Positions 11,240 to 20,644 of a stretch of DNA of 48,337 bases are shown one piece after another. A program made the position numbers and the translations under genes. The stretch comes from Gammaproteobacteria bacterium (lineage in GTDB: Bacteria > Pseudomonadota > Gammaproteobacteria > Arenicellales > JAJDZL01). The stretch spans positions 42,501 through 90,837 of the forward strand of contig JAJEHQ010000018.1 of assembly GCA_022823625.1 (NCBI GenBank), written 5' to 3'. Within the stretch, counting starts at the first letter, position 1. The number at the start of each line of letters is the position of its first letter. A model generated the notes under the pieces. It was not told the DNA's origin and ran no database searches. It saw nothing but the letters and a program-made list of their open reading frames with translations.

Positions 11240-12226
11240 TCAATCAGGCAAACGAATTGAATCCCTAACCTCTCTGAGGACGTCGATCAATTTTTTAGGC
11301 CTGACTACTTCAATCAGGTCACCCCAGGTGACAACATGCCAGGCCATTTCATAGAGTCCGCCTGCTTTGAATTGCACCTCAATACGCCCATCACGACGTC
11401 TTTTCATTGTCTGTGTTGGATGAAATACCCACTTCTCGACATGATCAGCGCATTCAGCATTGAATCGCCAGACCACAGTGTAGACCCTTTTGTCTTGAAA
11501 TACTCCAAAGCAGTCCTTAAGGTAGTTATCAACTGAGTTATCTTCGATTTTTTTGAACCCTTTTTTTTTGTAGACAATCAGTTTTGACATGTTAGTTAGA
11601 ATGAATACGGTAAGCCCAGGAAAAGTCGCTTGATTCATCGCCGCGAGAAGGTAACTGCGAGTGTTGTTTCCGTGTAAAAATCCGTAAGGGTTAACTTTAA
11701 AGTGACGCTTCGTTTCTCCCTCGGCATTCGTGTAGTCGAAACTGACTGGATTAAAACCTTTGATTGCGTCTTGTAGCTGTTCGTATAAACCTTCTTCAAG
11801 AATTTGCACGGGTCCCGGTCGATGCGAAAAGACCTCTGCTGCCTCCAGTGTTTCAATATCGGGATCAAGACGGGTAAGTTTCGTATGCTCAATATTTGCT
11901 TTGAGATTTCTTTGTAGATTTGTAATGTATTGCTGGTACTGGTGCATGCCTTCCCGATCAAACAGTTCGGCTGCCGTATTCAATACAGCGAGTTCCTCAA
12001 CAGTGGGACTGGGTGCCTCAATTTTCTTAACAATTCGCCATCGTTTCGGCCGACGTTGAATGACCTCAATATTGTCCTTGTATGAAGCACCAATTGCCTC
12101 CATCATGCGTTCGGCGGTTCTGCGTGATACATTCAGTTTGCTTGTAATATCTTCATAACCAATTCCATCGTTCGATGCCTGCATTTCGAAAACAAGATCC
12201 AGGAATTCCAGGTATTTTTCATACAT
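11240..12226 (-). CDS. WYL-domain transcriptional regulator
   Basis: This 328-aa protein has an N-terminal helix-turn-helix of the DeoR/HTH_11 type (about 1-65; YEDITSKLNVSRRTAERMM) and a WYL domain around 150-250 (VNPYGFLHGNNTRSYLLAAM), followed by a C-terminal WCX-like extension. WYL proteins are ligand-responsive regulators, often tied to nucleic-acid or stress signals. It is divergent from mlaC with an 82-bp gap, so it could control itself and mlaC, though this is inference. It converges on glcB. Confidence 0.85.
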   Translation of the reverse strand: MYEKYLEFLDLVFEMQASNDGIGYEDITSKLNVSRRTAERMMEAIGASYKDNIEVIQRRPKRWRIVKKIEAPSPTVEELAVLNTAAELFDREGMHQYQQYITNLQRNLKANIEHTKLTRLDPDIETLEAAEVFSHRPGPVQILEEGLYEQLQDAIKGFNPVSFDYTNAEGETKRHFKVNPYGFLHGNNTRSYLLAAMNQATFPGLTVFILTNMSKLIVYKKKGFKKIEDNSVDNYLKDCFGVFQDKRVYTVVWRFNAECADHVEKWVFHPTQTMKRRRDGRIEVQFKAGGLYEMAWHVVTWGDLIEVVRPKKLIDVLREVRDSIRLPD

Positions 12227-12308
12227 AACTTCTTATTCCTTTGGCGTGTTACGGTGGTGTTCAGTCATAATAGGGCAATCTGCTAGTGCACAAATCGGGA
12301 TTGTGTTG

Positions 12309-12938
12309 ATGAAATTCACAAGGTTGTTGTTTACACCAATTTGTTTGATCGTAATTTTCGGATGCTTTAATTCGTTGCAGGCCGATATTTCAGGTGCACA
12401 TAACGTTGTAGTTGCTACGATCAACCAACTCTACAGTGATGTTTCTGTCGATTATGATAACGACGAAGCATTGTTGGTTAGCGTTGAGCAAAGTGTTGAG
12501 CGACATTTGACACCAGTCCTTGATTTCGAAAAGTTTACCAAACTAATACTTGCCAAGCACTGGAAAACGGCATCTGACGAGCAGCGGGCGCGATTCACCA
12601 ACATTTTGAAGGGATTTTTGTTCAGAACATTGACAAAAGCAATTACTGAGCACCATCAAACGCTCGTTTCGTATCAGGAACATATCAAGGTTATGGAAGC
12701 AAAGCCCGGGCGTAATGAAGATCGAGCCATAGTTTCCGTCGTAATCGATACCAGTGATGGGCAGACAGTCAAAATTGATTTTCGAATGGGTCGCAATAAT
12801 GGAGAGTGGCAGGCCTACGATGTGATTGTTCAGGAGATCAGTTTCGCAATCAATTATCGAGCCATCCTAAATTCCGAAATCAAGAAACATGGCATAGAGA
12901 AAGTGGCGGAAACTTTTGACTCGAAGCTCAAATACTGA
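12309..12938 (+). CDS. MlaC-family phospholipid-binding periplasmic protein
   Basis: From ATG 12309 this is a 209-aa protein with a signal peptide (MKFTRLLFTPICLIVIFGCF..., cleaved near LQA-D), almost the length of E. coli MlaC (211 aa). The body matches the MlaC/Ttg2D family: an HLTPVLDFEKFTKLILAKHWKTAS segment, then a central FRTLTKAI region, and the late WQAYDVIVQEISFAINYRAIL segment. MlaC ferries phospholipids between the outer membrane and the MlaFEDB complex. No other mla gene is in the window, so it is solitary here. An upstream in-frame start at 12246 would spoil the signal peptide and was not used. Confidence 0.88.
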   Translation: MKFTRLLFTPICLIVIFGCFNSLQADISGAHNVVVATINQLYSDVSVDYDNDEALLVSVEQSVERHLTPVLDFEKFTKLILAKHWKTASDEQRARFTNILKGFLFRTLTKAITEHHQTLVSYQEHIKVMEAKPGRNEDRAIVSVVIDTSDGQTVKIDFRMGRNNGEWQAYDVIVQEISFAINYRAILNSEIKKHGIEKVAETFDSKLKY

Positions 12939-12978
12939 TTTTGTTGATCGAATGGTTGGGCCTCCTGAGCAGCAGTGA

Positions 12979-14274
12979 TCAGAAGCCCATACTCTCGGCA
13001 ACACGCGCCAGCCGAGTGACACTTGATAGTACGCCAGGAAACTTTATGATTTTTGGCCATGGTTTGAATGGCAAACCATCTAATGCAGTATTGCCTTCAC
13101 TGCTCCCAAGCACCTTCTGACCGACTTTCATTCCGAAATAACTGGAGAGGGTAATTCCGGAACCGCAATACCCCATTGCATAGTAAAGGTTATCCTGCAC
13201 ACCAAGATGTGGGCTGATGTCCGTCGTATAGGCGACGTAGCCAACCCAGGCATAAGCTACTTTAATGTCCGCGAGCTGCGGATAGACGGTGACCATCTGC
13301 TTGTATAGAGTCTCGCTACCAGATGTGGAAGAGGCCTCAGTGAATGTGACTCGCCCGCCGAACAGCAATCGCTTGTAGTCTGGCGAAAGGCGGAAGTAAT
13401 TGCCAATGAGCCGCGTATCTGAAATGACTCGTGTTTTCGGAATCAGAGCAGCGATCAAATCTTCTGATAAAACCTCAGTTGCAATTTGGAAACTGCCAAT
13501 TGGCAAAATACGCTGATCGTGCCAGGCAAATTGTTGATCCGTGTAGCCATTCGTTGCCAGCACAACGTCAGTTGCATCGACCGTGCCTCGGTCTGTCTGC
13601 AGGCGAAACGAGTCGGATCTTCGTTCAATTGATTTGACAGGACACAGATCCGCCACCATTGCACCGGCGTCAATCACTCGGTTAAGCAGTTCCAGGTGAT
13701 ATTTACCTGGATGAATGCTTCCGTGTGCCGGCAGCACGCATCCACCTTTAAACAAATCGGAACCGATCTCGGAACTTTGCTCCGATTTTGGCACCATGTG
13801 GTATTCGAATGCAATTTCTTGTGGAGTTTTTGCATACTCCCTTGCCATCTTGTCAAAAGCGCCTTTCGAGTGCACACCAATGAAGCGACCGCAGGGATTC
13901 CAGTCGCAGTCAAGTTGCTCTTCCGCAATCAGATGCTTAAGGTATGCTAATGCTCGGTGCCCTTCCTGCACCATCAGAAGGGCGGTCTGCTCTCCGAATC
14001 GTTTGGCCAAACGATCGAACTTGGGCTTGTAACTGGTTCCGGCCTGACCTCCGTTTCGACTGCTGCAGCCGTAGCCTGTCAGATCTTTTTCCAGGACCAG
14101 CGTTGATCTGCCGCCTCGGGCGGTTTGCAGTGCGGCATTTAGACCTGTATACCCGGACCCGATGACAGCAACATCAACTGTGCGTGGTAAATCGGAGTGA
14201 GTAAGCGGCTGCCTTGGTGCCGCCTCCCACCAGTAAGGCATGTCCTGGAAGTCATTCGCGAAAATCGTCGCCAT
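12979..14274 (-). CDS. FAD-dependent amine oxidase, PuuB-like (DAO family)
   Basis: This 431-aa flavoprotein belongs to the D-amino acid oxidase (DAO) superfamily and looks most like gamma-glutamylputrescine oxidase PuuB (E. coli 426 aa). The N-terminus has PYWWEAAP, typical of this subgroup, then the dinucleotide-binding VAVIGSGYTGLNAAL (about 35-49), a Glu at the end of the second strand (VLEKD), and SSRNGGQAG. The C-terminal YYAMGYCGSGITLSSYFG segment is the second FAD contact. It would oxidise a secondary or primary amine to an aldehyde with H2O2 or another acceptor. No other puu genes are adjacent; the exact substrate is uncertain. It is convergent with mlaC. Confidence 0.85.
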   Translation of the reverse strand: MATIFANDFQDMPYWWEAAPRQPLTHSDLPRTVDVAVIGSGYTGLNAALQTARGGRSTLVLEKDLTGYGCSSRNGGQAGTSYKPKFDRLAKRFGEQTALLMVQEGHRALAYLKHLIAEEQLDCDWNPCGRFIGVHSKGAFDKMAREYAKTPQEIAFEYHMVPKSEQSSEIGSDLFKGGCVLPAHGSIHPGKYHLELLNRVIDAGAMVADLCPVKSIERRSDSFRLQTDRGTVDATDVVLATNGYTDQQFAWHDQRILPIGSFQIATEVLSEDLIAALIPKTRVISDTRLIGNYFRLSPDYKRLLFGGRVTFTEASSTSGSETLYKQMVTVYPQLADIKVAYAWVGYVAYTTDISPHLGVQDNLYYAMGYCGSGITLSSYFGMKVGQKVLGSSEGNTALDGLPFKPWPKIIKFPGVLSSVTRLARVAESMGF

Positions 14275-14456
14275 AGATTTAAATTCTCAGTGTTACTCGC
14301 CCTTGTTGTCAGACGGATTATAGTGTTCGGTAATAATGCACCGGCTAACCTATTGACCTGAATTCAACTGAGACCCTTCTGATGTATTTTGCCTGTGAAA
14401 CAAGCTTTCAAATCAAATAACATTAGCGCATCGGTTTTCCTACAAGCTATGAAGTT

Positions 14457-15317
14457 ATGAGACGAACTCTCGGTAATACAGACATTGAAGTCTTTCCCAT
14501 AGGGCTTGGTGCGATGCCACTTGGCATTCGCGGAAGCCTTCCTCTTCAAGACGCGGTTGATGTAATCCATGCAGCGATCGATGCGGGCATGAATTTCATC
14601 GATACAGCAAACGTCTACTGTACAGACAATCAAGATATCGGCTTGAATGAGCGTACGATTGCTCAAGCACTCAAGTCCATTGATCGCAATGACATTGTGG
14701 TCGCAACCAAGGGTGGGCTGGAACGCCCACAAGGGCGCTGGGAACGTCGGGGTTCTCCTCAACGCCTGCGTAGTGCCTGCGAGAAGAGCCTGCAAGATCT
14801 GGAAGTTGAAGCCATTACCTTGTATCAGCTGCACGCCCCTGACCCACTTGTGCCTTTCACCGATTCAGTTGGTGAACTTGCAAGGCTTCAATCTGAGGGA
14901 AAGGTGCTGAATATCGGTTTGTCGAATGTTGGTTATGATGAACTCAATGAGGCCATGGACATCACGACGATCACCTCGGTCCAGAATCGCTGCAACATTA
15001 ATTTTCGACTTGATATTACGAATGGGTTTGTTGATTATTGCAAAGAGAATGCAATAACCTATATTGCCTATAGTCCGATGGGCGGCGGCAGTGGCCACAC
15101 AGCACTTCGCGATGTCGCTTTACTGTCTGAACTTGCTGAAAAGCACGAGACCACTATCTATCAGGTCGTTTTGGCGTGGCTATTGCAGAAAGGTGAAAAA
15201 ATTCTGCCCATTCCAGGCGCCAGTCGAATTTCCAGCGCAGTCAGCAGTGCCCATGCGGTATACATTCAGTTGAGCGATGCTGATATACAGCGAATTGATG
15301 GACTTGGTGCGAACTAA
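14457..15317 (+). CDS. Aldo/keto reductase
   Basis: This 286-aa protein is an NADPH-dependent aldo/keto reductase with the TIM-barrel tetrad visible: Asp and Tyr in FIDTANVY (about 48-55), Lys in VATKGG (about 84), and His in YQLHAPD (about 122). The C-terminal GASRISSAVSSA segment fits the cofactor phosphate-binding loop. It resembles the oxidoreductase subgroup close to pyridoxal reductase and YhdN-type enzymes. The substrate is not predictable. It is divergent from the PuuB-like gene across 182 bp and converges on the rhodanese gene with an 18-bp gap. Confidence 0.9.
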   Translation: MRRTLGNTDIEVFPIGLGAMPLGIRGSLPLQDAVDVIHAAIDAGMNFIDTANVYCTDNQDIGLNERTIAQALKSIDRNDIVVATKGGLERPQGRWERRGSPQRLRSACEKSLQDLEVEAITLYQLHAPDPLVPFTDSVGELARLQSEGKVLNIGLSNVGYDELNEAMDITTITSVQNRCNINFRLDITNGFVDYCKENAITYIAYSPMGGGSGHTALRDVALLSELAEKHETTIYQVVLAWLLQKGEKILPIPGASRISSAVSSAHAVYIQLSDADIQRIDGLGAN

Positions 15318-15335
15318 CCTAAAAAGCAGTTTGAA

Positions 15336-15776
15336 TTAAGGCCAGCGCCGAATTGGCATCGAATGCGCATTCCAGGCGCTTATGCCGCCTGTTGCATCAA
15401 AGACCTGTTCAAAACCCACCCCGGCGGAAAGAAAGTTGCTGATCAAGTGCGACCGGTTACCAATTTCACAAATGATTACAACCGGTTTTCTGGGAGTGAC
15501 AACTTCAAACAGTTTTGTGAGCCAGCCATTCAAGTCATAGTTGCCCCTGCTGTCAAAAAAGGTGATTAGATGGCTGTCTGGGATGACTCCGGTATATCGC
15601 CATTCTTCAGGGGTACGCACGTCAATCACAGGAACTCCTTCCTTAATGAGCTGCTGTAATTCTGTAGTATTGACTTTTATTGTTTCCGCGTTGGCAGTGT
15701 TTGCAGCGAGAAATACCAAAATCAGTCCAGCTATCCAGACAAAAGACCAACTATTTGCGAAGTACGCTTTTTTCAT
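15336..15776 (-). CDS. Exported rhodanese-like protein
   Basis: This 146-aa protein has a signal peptide (1-30, ending ANA-E) and a single rhodanese domain: VIDVRTPEEWRYTGVIPDSHL, then the active-site loop CEIGNRS with Cys103, and the closing GGISAWN segment. Single-domain rhodaneses carry persulfide sulfur; an exported one would act in the periplasm. It overlaps the upstream flavoprotein gene by 26 bp, indicating co-translation as the last gene of a three-gene operon. Confidence 0.9.
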   Translation of the reverse strand: MKKAYFANSWSFVWIAGLILVFLAANTANAETIKVNTTELQQLIKEGVPVIDVRTPEEWRYTGVIPDSHLITFFDSRGNYDLNGWLTKLFEVVTPRKPVVIICEIGNRSHLISNFLSAGVGFEQVFDATGGISAWNAHSMPIRRWP

Positions 15777-17100
15777 ACAAATTTAGAAACTTGCCGTTCG
15801 GGTCATATCGTTCCTTGAGTGCCCAGTAGTTTTCGCTACGGTAAATGGTCCAGAATTCATCTTCTTCATAGTACGCATCAGAATATAGCGATTTAATTCC
15901 GCCAAGATCTGCTGTTTTTCGTTCAATTTTACGATTGAGATAACCCGGAGGGTTCTTCTGTCTTGACTTGACAGAATCCCAAAAACCGAAGTTGATGTAC
16001 GTTGAATTCGGGTTCATGGGAAATAATGGAAACTGATCAGATTTATCACTGGTTCCGACTGGGCAAATCCAAATGGGTAAAACACCAATTTCGCGCAAGA
16101 GAAAATCGAGAAATTCCGTTGCGTTTTCAATCGGAATATCGATGTCCTGGATGACTGACTCAGAATGATAACCCCCCATTCGATTTAGAAAATTCGTGAT
16201 TCCCCATTTTGAATTCCAGCGCATGACCTTGGTATAGGTGCGCGAGTTCAGTCTTTTCTTTCCCACCAATCTTCTCATAAAGCCGTTTTGGACGTATAAA
16301 TTTTTTGAGCACCAAAACCAATCGGTATCCCATCGCCAGATGTAGTCTTTAACAGTCAGATAGTCGGTCTCTTTTTCGGGGATGGATTTGTAGTAGATGT
16401 CGAGATAAGTGTAGTCACTGGTAAAAGGAGCTGTGTCTGTGAACTGTCCAATAGTCAGGTAATATTCATTTCGTCCAAATACACTGCCATCCAAAAAGTC
16501 GATGTCGGAGTTGCGAAGCGCTGCGATTACGCCAAAAAATTCTTCTGTGTCCCGATAAAGTTTGTGGTTGAGTTTGACGAATTGTTTGACTGGCAGAGCG
16601 GGGGTTTTTAGTTTCAGGACATAACCCAAAGTACCATATGAATTTGGCAGTCCAAAGTAGAGATCGGCGTGCTCATTGGATGGCGTACAGTTGACAATTG
16701 ACCCATCAGCCAGCAGAACCTCCATTTCTGTGACAGTTTCGTGAGGCAGACCGAACTTAAAAGATGTGGACTCAATTCCGATGCCTGCGACTGCACCACC
16801 AATCGTAATGGTGTTAAGTTGCGGAACGACCATTGGCATGAATCCGTATTGGAGTGTTGCGTCAACCAGTTCACCATAAGGGTTCATCCCTTCGGAAACC
16901 AGCGTCTGGTTTTCAATATCAATCTCAAGCAGATGATTGAAGTCGCGCACGGACAGTTCCTGGTTTTGGCCATCAATGCGATCGCGAAAGAGGTTGGAAG
17001 TATCCTTTTTTAATCGAACTGCAGCATTGGCTGTGCTTTGCATCTGCTGCGCCAATCGGTCTCGGCGGACAGGATAGGAATCAGCGAAAGCTGTGTACAT
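15751..17100 (-). CDS. FAD-binding oxidoreductase, DHCR24/DWF1-like
   Basis: This 449-aa protein belongs to the PCMH-type FAD-binding oxidoreductases and most resembles the DIMINUTO/DWF1 (delta24-sterol reductase) branch. The FAD domain spans about 30-190 with VVPQLNTITIGGAVAGIGIESTS-type glycine-rich sequence, LLADGSIVNCTPSN, and LPNSYGTLGYVLKLK. The C-terminal half has the WICPVGTS and NFGFWDSV segments and ends RYDPNGKFLNLYEKSV, a common cap-domain ending. There is no signal peptide. Bacterial members need not act on sterols; the substrate is unknown. It sits between an FMN reductase gene (12 bp upstream) and the rhodanese gene (26-bp overlap). Confidence 0.82.
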   Translation of the reverse strand: MYTAFADSYPVRRDRLAQQMQSTANAAVRLKKDTSNLFRDRIDGQNQELSVRDFNHLLEIDIENQTLVSEGMNPYGELVDATLQYGFMPMVVPQLNTITIGGAVAGIGIESTSFKFGLPHETVTEMEVLLADGSIVNCTPSNEHADLYFGLPNSYGTLGYVLKLKTPALPVKQFVKLNHKLYRDTEEFFGVIAALRNSDIDFLDGSVFGRNEYYLTIGQFTDTAPFTSDYTYLDIYYKSIPEKETDYLTVKDYIWRWDTDWFWCSKNLYVQNGFMRRLVGKKRLNSRTYTKVMRWNSKWGITNFLNRMGGYHSESVIQDIDIPIENATEFLDFLLREIGVLPIWICPVGTSDKSDQFPLFPMNPNSTYINFGFWDSVKSRQKNPPGYLNRKIERKTADLGGIKSLYSDAYYEEDEFWTIYRSENYWALKERYDPNGKFLNLYEKSVLRK

Positions 17101-17112
17101 GATTACTTGAAA

Positions 17113-17697
17113 CTATCCAGCCTGTCGCACAAGCCTGGAAGTGAATGAAACCAATTGCCCACTGACATCAGATACCTGCTTTCGGACTGCTTCATCAACT
17201 AGAGTCCCATCTGCGTCAAATACTTGCCGGGCATTTGGTAGTGCGTACTGTTTTGGCAGGACAATCATGCCAAGATTTCCAAGAATCGTGCGGACGCTGA
17301 CCAGGGTTCTCAATCCACCGAGTGCGCCAGGGGAAGTAGCAAGAAGTGAGACAGTTTTTCCCGTAAACGCAGCGAGCGATGGTTCGTCCGGAACGGGTCG
17401 AGAAACCCAATCAATAGAGTTTTTCAGCACTGCAGTGATTGCGCTGTTGTATTCAGGACAGCTGAGCAGTAGACCGTGATGCTCGCACATTGTCCTTCTA
17501 AGTTTAAGTGCGTTTTCAGGAACACCATCCCTTTCCTCTAAATCGCCGTCATACAACGGCATCGGATAATCGCGAAGGTCAATCAAGTTAACGTCGGCAC
17601 CGTGTTGTTCAGCAAACTGAGCGGCGTTCTGAATCAGCATTTTGTTGTACGACCGGGTTCTGGTGCTACCGGCGAAGGCGAGAATTTTAACAGTCAC
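17113..17697 (-). CDS. NAD(P)H-dependent FMN reductase
   Basis: This 194-aa flavodoxin-fold protein matches the NADPH-dependent FMN reductase family. The phosphate-binding loop is AFAGSTRTRSYNK (8-20) and the family motif SCPEYNSAITAVLKNSIDW lies near 79-97. A later SLLATSPGALGG segment also contacts flavin. It would supply reduced flavin or act as a quinone reductase. It begins with GTG and is the first gene of the set with the DHCR24-like protein and rhodanese, lying downstream of the glnK-amtB terminator. Confidence 0.9.
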   Translation of the reverse strand: MTVKILAFAGSTRTRSYNKMLIQNAAQFAEQHGADVNLIDLRDYPMPLYDGDLEERDGVPENALKLRRTMCEHHGLLLSCPEYNSAITAVLKNSIDWVSRPVPDEPSLAAFTGKTVSLLATSPGALGGLRTLVSVRTILGNLGMIVLPKQYALPNARQVFDADGTLVDEAVRKQVSDVSGQLVSFTSRLVRQAG

Positions 17698-17773
17698 ACT
17701 GCAATTTCAAATATGTACATCTGTTCAGACGGTAAATGATATAGCAAGGTCAAATCTACATGGTGTTGGCTGG

Positions 17774-17814
17774 AAAAAAATGGGCCTGTTCGCTGAGGCG
17801 GGCGAATCAGACCC
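17774..17814 (-). terminator. Intrinsic terminator after amtB
   Basis: On the minus strand a GC-rich stem of two paired blocks (808-814 with 782-788, and 802-806 with 789-793, all plus 17000), split by a single-base bulge and closed by an 8-nt loop, is followed by A then seven T residues. It lies 60 nt after the amtB stop and before the FMN reductase start, so it ends the glnK-amtB transcript. Confidence 0.85.
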
Positions 17815-17873
17815 AAACGGCAATAAACGCGAGGTAATTTATTGTTTTGGTTGGATATGGAATAGTTCTAAAC

Positions 17874-19163
17874 TTAGAAGTGATACCCGCGTTCATCATG
17901 TGTTGATACATCAAGTCCCTGTACTTCGCTCTCCGAACTCACTCGCAGCCCACCAACGAGAAGCCCTGTAATCTTGAAAACAATGTAAGTGACTACCAGG
18001 GTATAAGCCACAGTTGCAACTACCCCGATAAACTGAATCATGACTTGAGCACCGATTGCATTGTCCATGCCTTGGCCACTAAAAACACCGAGGTTTGCCG
18101 ATGCAAATATACCAGTGAGAATTGTGCCGACAATTCCGGCGATGCCATGAACCGGAAATACATCCAGCGAGTCATCAAGTTGCAGTCTTTGCTTGATCAT
18201 TTGGACTGCGAGGTATGAAATCGGTCCGGTCACCATTCCAATGACCAGTGCGCCAGCTGGCCCTACAAAACCGGATGCGGGGGTAATTGCAACCAGCCCT
18301 GCCACCATGCCGGTCGCTGCTGCAAGCGCAGTAGCGGATTTACGAAACAAATACTCGGTAACAACAAATGAAAGCGCTGCAGAAGCGGCACAAATATGTG
18401 TGACCAGCATGGCCATAGCTGCATCCTGATTGGCTGCAACGGCACTGCCGCCATTGAATCCAAACCATCCAACCCACAGCATTCCGGCACCAATCATGGT
18501 TAGAGTCATGTTGTGTGGCATCATGGAGCCACTGGGAAAACCCTTTCGATTACCCAATACGATGGCACCTACGAGCGCGGACATTCCCGCAGTAATATGG
18601 ACAACATTGCCGCCGGCGAAATCAAGTACCCCAAGTGAACCTAGCCAGCCACCGCCCCACACCCAGTGCGCGATCGGTGCATAAATCAGCAATATCCAAA
18701 GAATTGCGAAAACGACGACCGCTGAGAATTTAATTCTTTCTGCAAAGCCGCCGACAATCAATGCGACTGCAATGATGGCAAATGTTGCCTGAAAAAGTGC
18801 AAAAGCAGATTCTGGCACATCACCCGACATGCTCTCTTCGACCACGCCGGCAAATAGAAATTTTCCAAGTCCGCCGATAAAGTTATTACCTAGATCATCA
18901 AAGGCCAATGAGTATCCGGCAATAAGCCAAACGACGCTGACCACGCAGGTGATGGTGAAGCATTGCATTAGAATTGACAGGACATTTTTGCTTCGCACGA
19001 GGCCAGCGTAGAACAGGGAGAGTCCTGGTATTGTCATCATCAGTACCAGGGCAGTTGAGGTGAGCAGCCAAGCCGTATTTCCGGGGCTGAGTGTGTCCTC
19101 GGCGAATGCTACGGGGCAATATGCCAGGGACAGCAGGGTAAATATCAGTATTTTTAACTTCAT
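17874..19163 (-). CDS. amtB: Ammonium transporter
   Basis: This 429-aa protein is an Amt/MEP family channel with a cleavable signal peptide (MKLKILIFTLLSLAYCPVAFA) and about eleven transmembrane helices. The family signature GMLWVGWFGFNGGSA and the pore histidines (GGNVVHITAGMSALVGA and FPVHGIAGIVG) are present. It takes up ammonium across the inner membrane and is blocked by GlnK when nitrogen is plentiful. It is 20 bp downstream of glnK, the classic arrangement, and shares its sigma-54 promoter. Confidence 0.96.
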   Translation of the reverse strand: MKLKILIFTLLSLAYCPVAFAEDTLSPGNTAWLLTSTALVLMMTIPGLSLFYAGLVRSKNVLSILMQCFTITCVVSVVWLIAGYSLAFDDLGNNFIGGLGKFLFAGVVEESMSGDVPESAFALFQATFAIIAVALIVGGFAERIKFSAVVVFAILWILLIYAPIAHWVWGGGWLGSLGVLDFAGGNVVHITAGMSALVGAIVLGNRKGFPSGSMMPHNMTLTMIGAGMLWVGWFGFNGGSAVAANQDAAMAMLVTHICAASAALSFVVTEYLFRKSATALAAATGMVAGLVAITPASGFVGPAGALVIGMVTGPISYLAVQMIKQRLQLDDSLDVFPVHGIAGIVGTILTGIFASANLGVFSGQGMDNAIGAQVMIQFIGVVATVAYTLVVTYIVFKITGLLVGGLRVSSESEVQGLDVSTHDERGYHF

Positions 19164-19183
19164 CGTTCGGTTAAGGTTGGTAG

Positions 19184-19579
<396 letters not shown>

Positions 19580-19611
19580 TTAATTGAATTCTAGGTAATT
19601 TTCGCTGAATA

Positions 19612-19628
19612 TGCACCGAAATGGCGCA
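19612..19628 (-). promoter_or_regulatory. NtrC-like binding site 1
   Basis: TGCACC-N5-GGCGCA matches the NtrC consensus dyad (TGCACC-N5-GGTGCA) at 11 of 12 half-site bases. It lies about 45 bp upstream of the -24 element of the glnK promoter, a plausible enhancer position. Confidence 0.7.
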
Positions 19629-19630
19629 AA

Positions 19631-19647
19631 TTCACATAAATGGTGCA
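19631..19647 (-). promoter_or_regulatory. NtrC-like binding site 2
   Basis: TTCACA-N5-GGTGCA has one perfect and one degenerate NtrC half-site. It is centred 19 bp from site 1, about two helical turns, as expected for cooperative binding of NtrC dimers. Confidence 0.6.
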
Positions 19648-19847
19648 AATTTAGTGCGACAAAATTCCGGATTGGGAACGCGCCGTAGACAGTCTGGTGT
19701 GACGAAAGACCTTAGTCGCAAATCGACGAGTAGCTTCAACAAGTGGATTATCGACGAACGGGAGTGTTCCGACCTGTCAGACTACCGCTTTGAGAACGTT
19801 GAATTTTATAGAGAAGAAGGGCGGGCAAATCGATTCACAATCTTCAA

Positions 19848-20636
19848 TTACTGAGATTGGAGAAATGTTGACAATGACGCGTTGAAGGCTTCAGTTTTTT
19901 CAACATTGGAAAGATGAGCTGCACCTTCGATGACGGTCAAACTTGATCCAGCAATCTGATCACGCATGACGCGCGACTCCGCGACGGGTGTAGCCAGGTC
20001 CTGATCACCCGCAATGATGTGCGTCGGAACAGTAATTTGGTTCAGTTGTTCAACGTAGTTCAGGTTATAGATTGCATGACAGCAGCCTACATAACCGTAG
20101 ACTGGTGTTTCCAAAAACTGAGCGCGAATTCTTTGGTAGTCCTCCGTCCCCATTTCTCGGTAGCTTTCTGTAAACCACCTTTCCATTGTAAATTCGACCA
20201 GATGATGCATACCGAAACGCTCGCCTGTCTGGATTCGGTTCTTCCAAATCTCCTTCATTTCCTCCCGAATCACAGACATTGTGTTGCAAAGCGTCAGGCT
20301 CTTGAGTCTCTCTGGGGATTTAATAGCCAAACCTTGGCCAATCATGCCACCCATCGACAGTCCAACCCAATGCACATTTTCGATACCCAGTGCATCAAGG
20401 AGTGCGACTGCATCATCAACCAACAATTCCATCGTATATGAGCCAGGCGGTGCTGAAGAAATTCCATGCCCGCGGGTGTCATAACGCAGAATTTGAAAAT
20501 TCTTGGAAAATTTATCGATTTGTGGCTCCCACATGATCAGACTTGATCCGAGTGAGTGGCTGAGCACCACAATATCACCCTCTGATTGACCAGTAGTTTC
20601 GTAGTTTGTTATGATGTCGTTGGTTTCTATTTTCAT
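19848..20636 (-). CDS. Alpha/beta hydrolase, 3-oxoadipate enol-lactonase-like
   Basis: This 262-aa alpha/beta hydrolase has the oxyanion segment LSHSLGSS, the nucleophile elbow GLSMGG (Ser about 94), and the late Asp/His pair in AGDQDLATP and EGAAHLSN. It is similar in length and layout to PcaD, which hydrolyses 3-oxoadipate enol-lactone in the beta-ketoadipate pathway. No other pca gene is near, so the substrate is unproven. It is 8 bp downstream of folA on the same strand and may be co-transcribed. Confidence 0.85.
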   Translation of the reverse strand: MKIETNDIITNYETTGQSEGDIVVLSHSLGSSLIMWEPQIDKFSKNFQILRYDTRGHGISSAPPGSYTMELLVDDAVALLDALGIENVHWVGLSMGGMIGQGLAIKSPERLKSLTLCNTMSVIREEMKEIWKNRIQTGERFGMHHLVEFTMERWFTESYREMGTEDYQRIRAQFLETPVYGYVGCCHAIYNLNYVEQLNQITVPTHIIAGDQDLATPVAESRVMRDQIAGSSLTVIEGAAHLSNVEKTEAFNASLSTFLQSQ

Positions 20637-20644
20637 GTCGGCGT

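Noticed and set aside
14364..14834. 156-codon minus-strand frame over the aldo/keto reductase start
   Set aside because: It is antisense to a gene with an intact catalytic tetrad.
19621..19854. 77-codon plus-strand frame upstream of the alpha/beta hydrolase end
   Set aside because: It contains the NtrC-like sites, has no ribosome site and no family resemblance.
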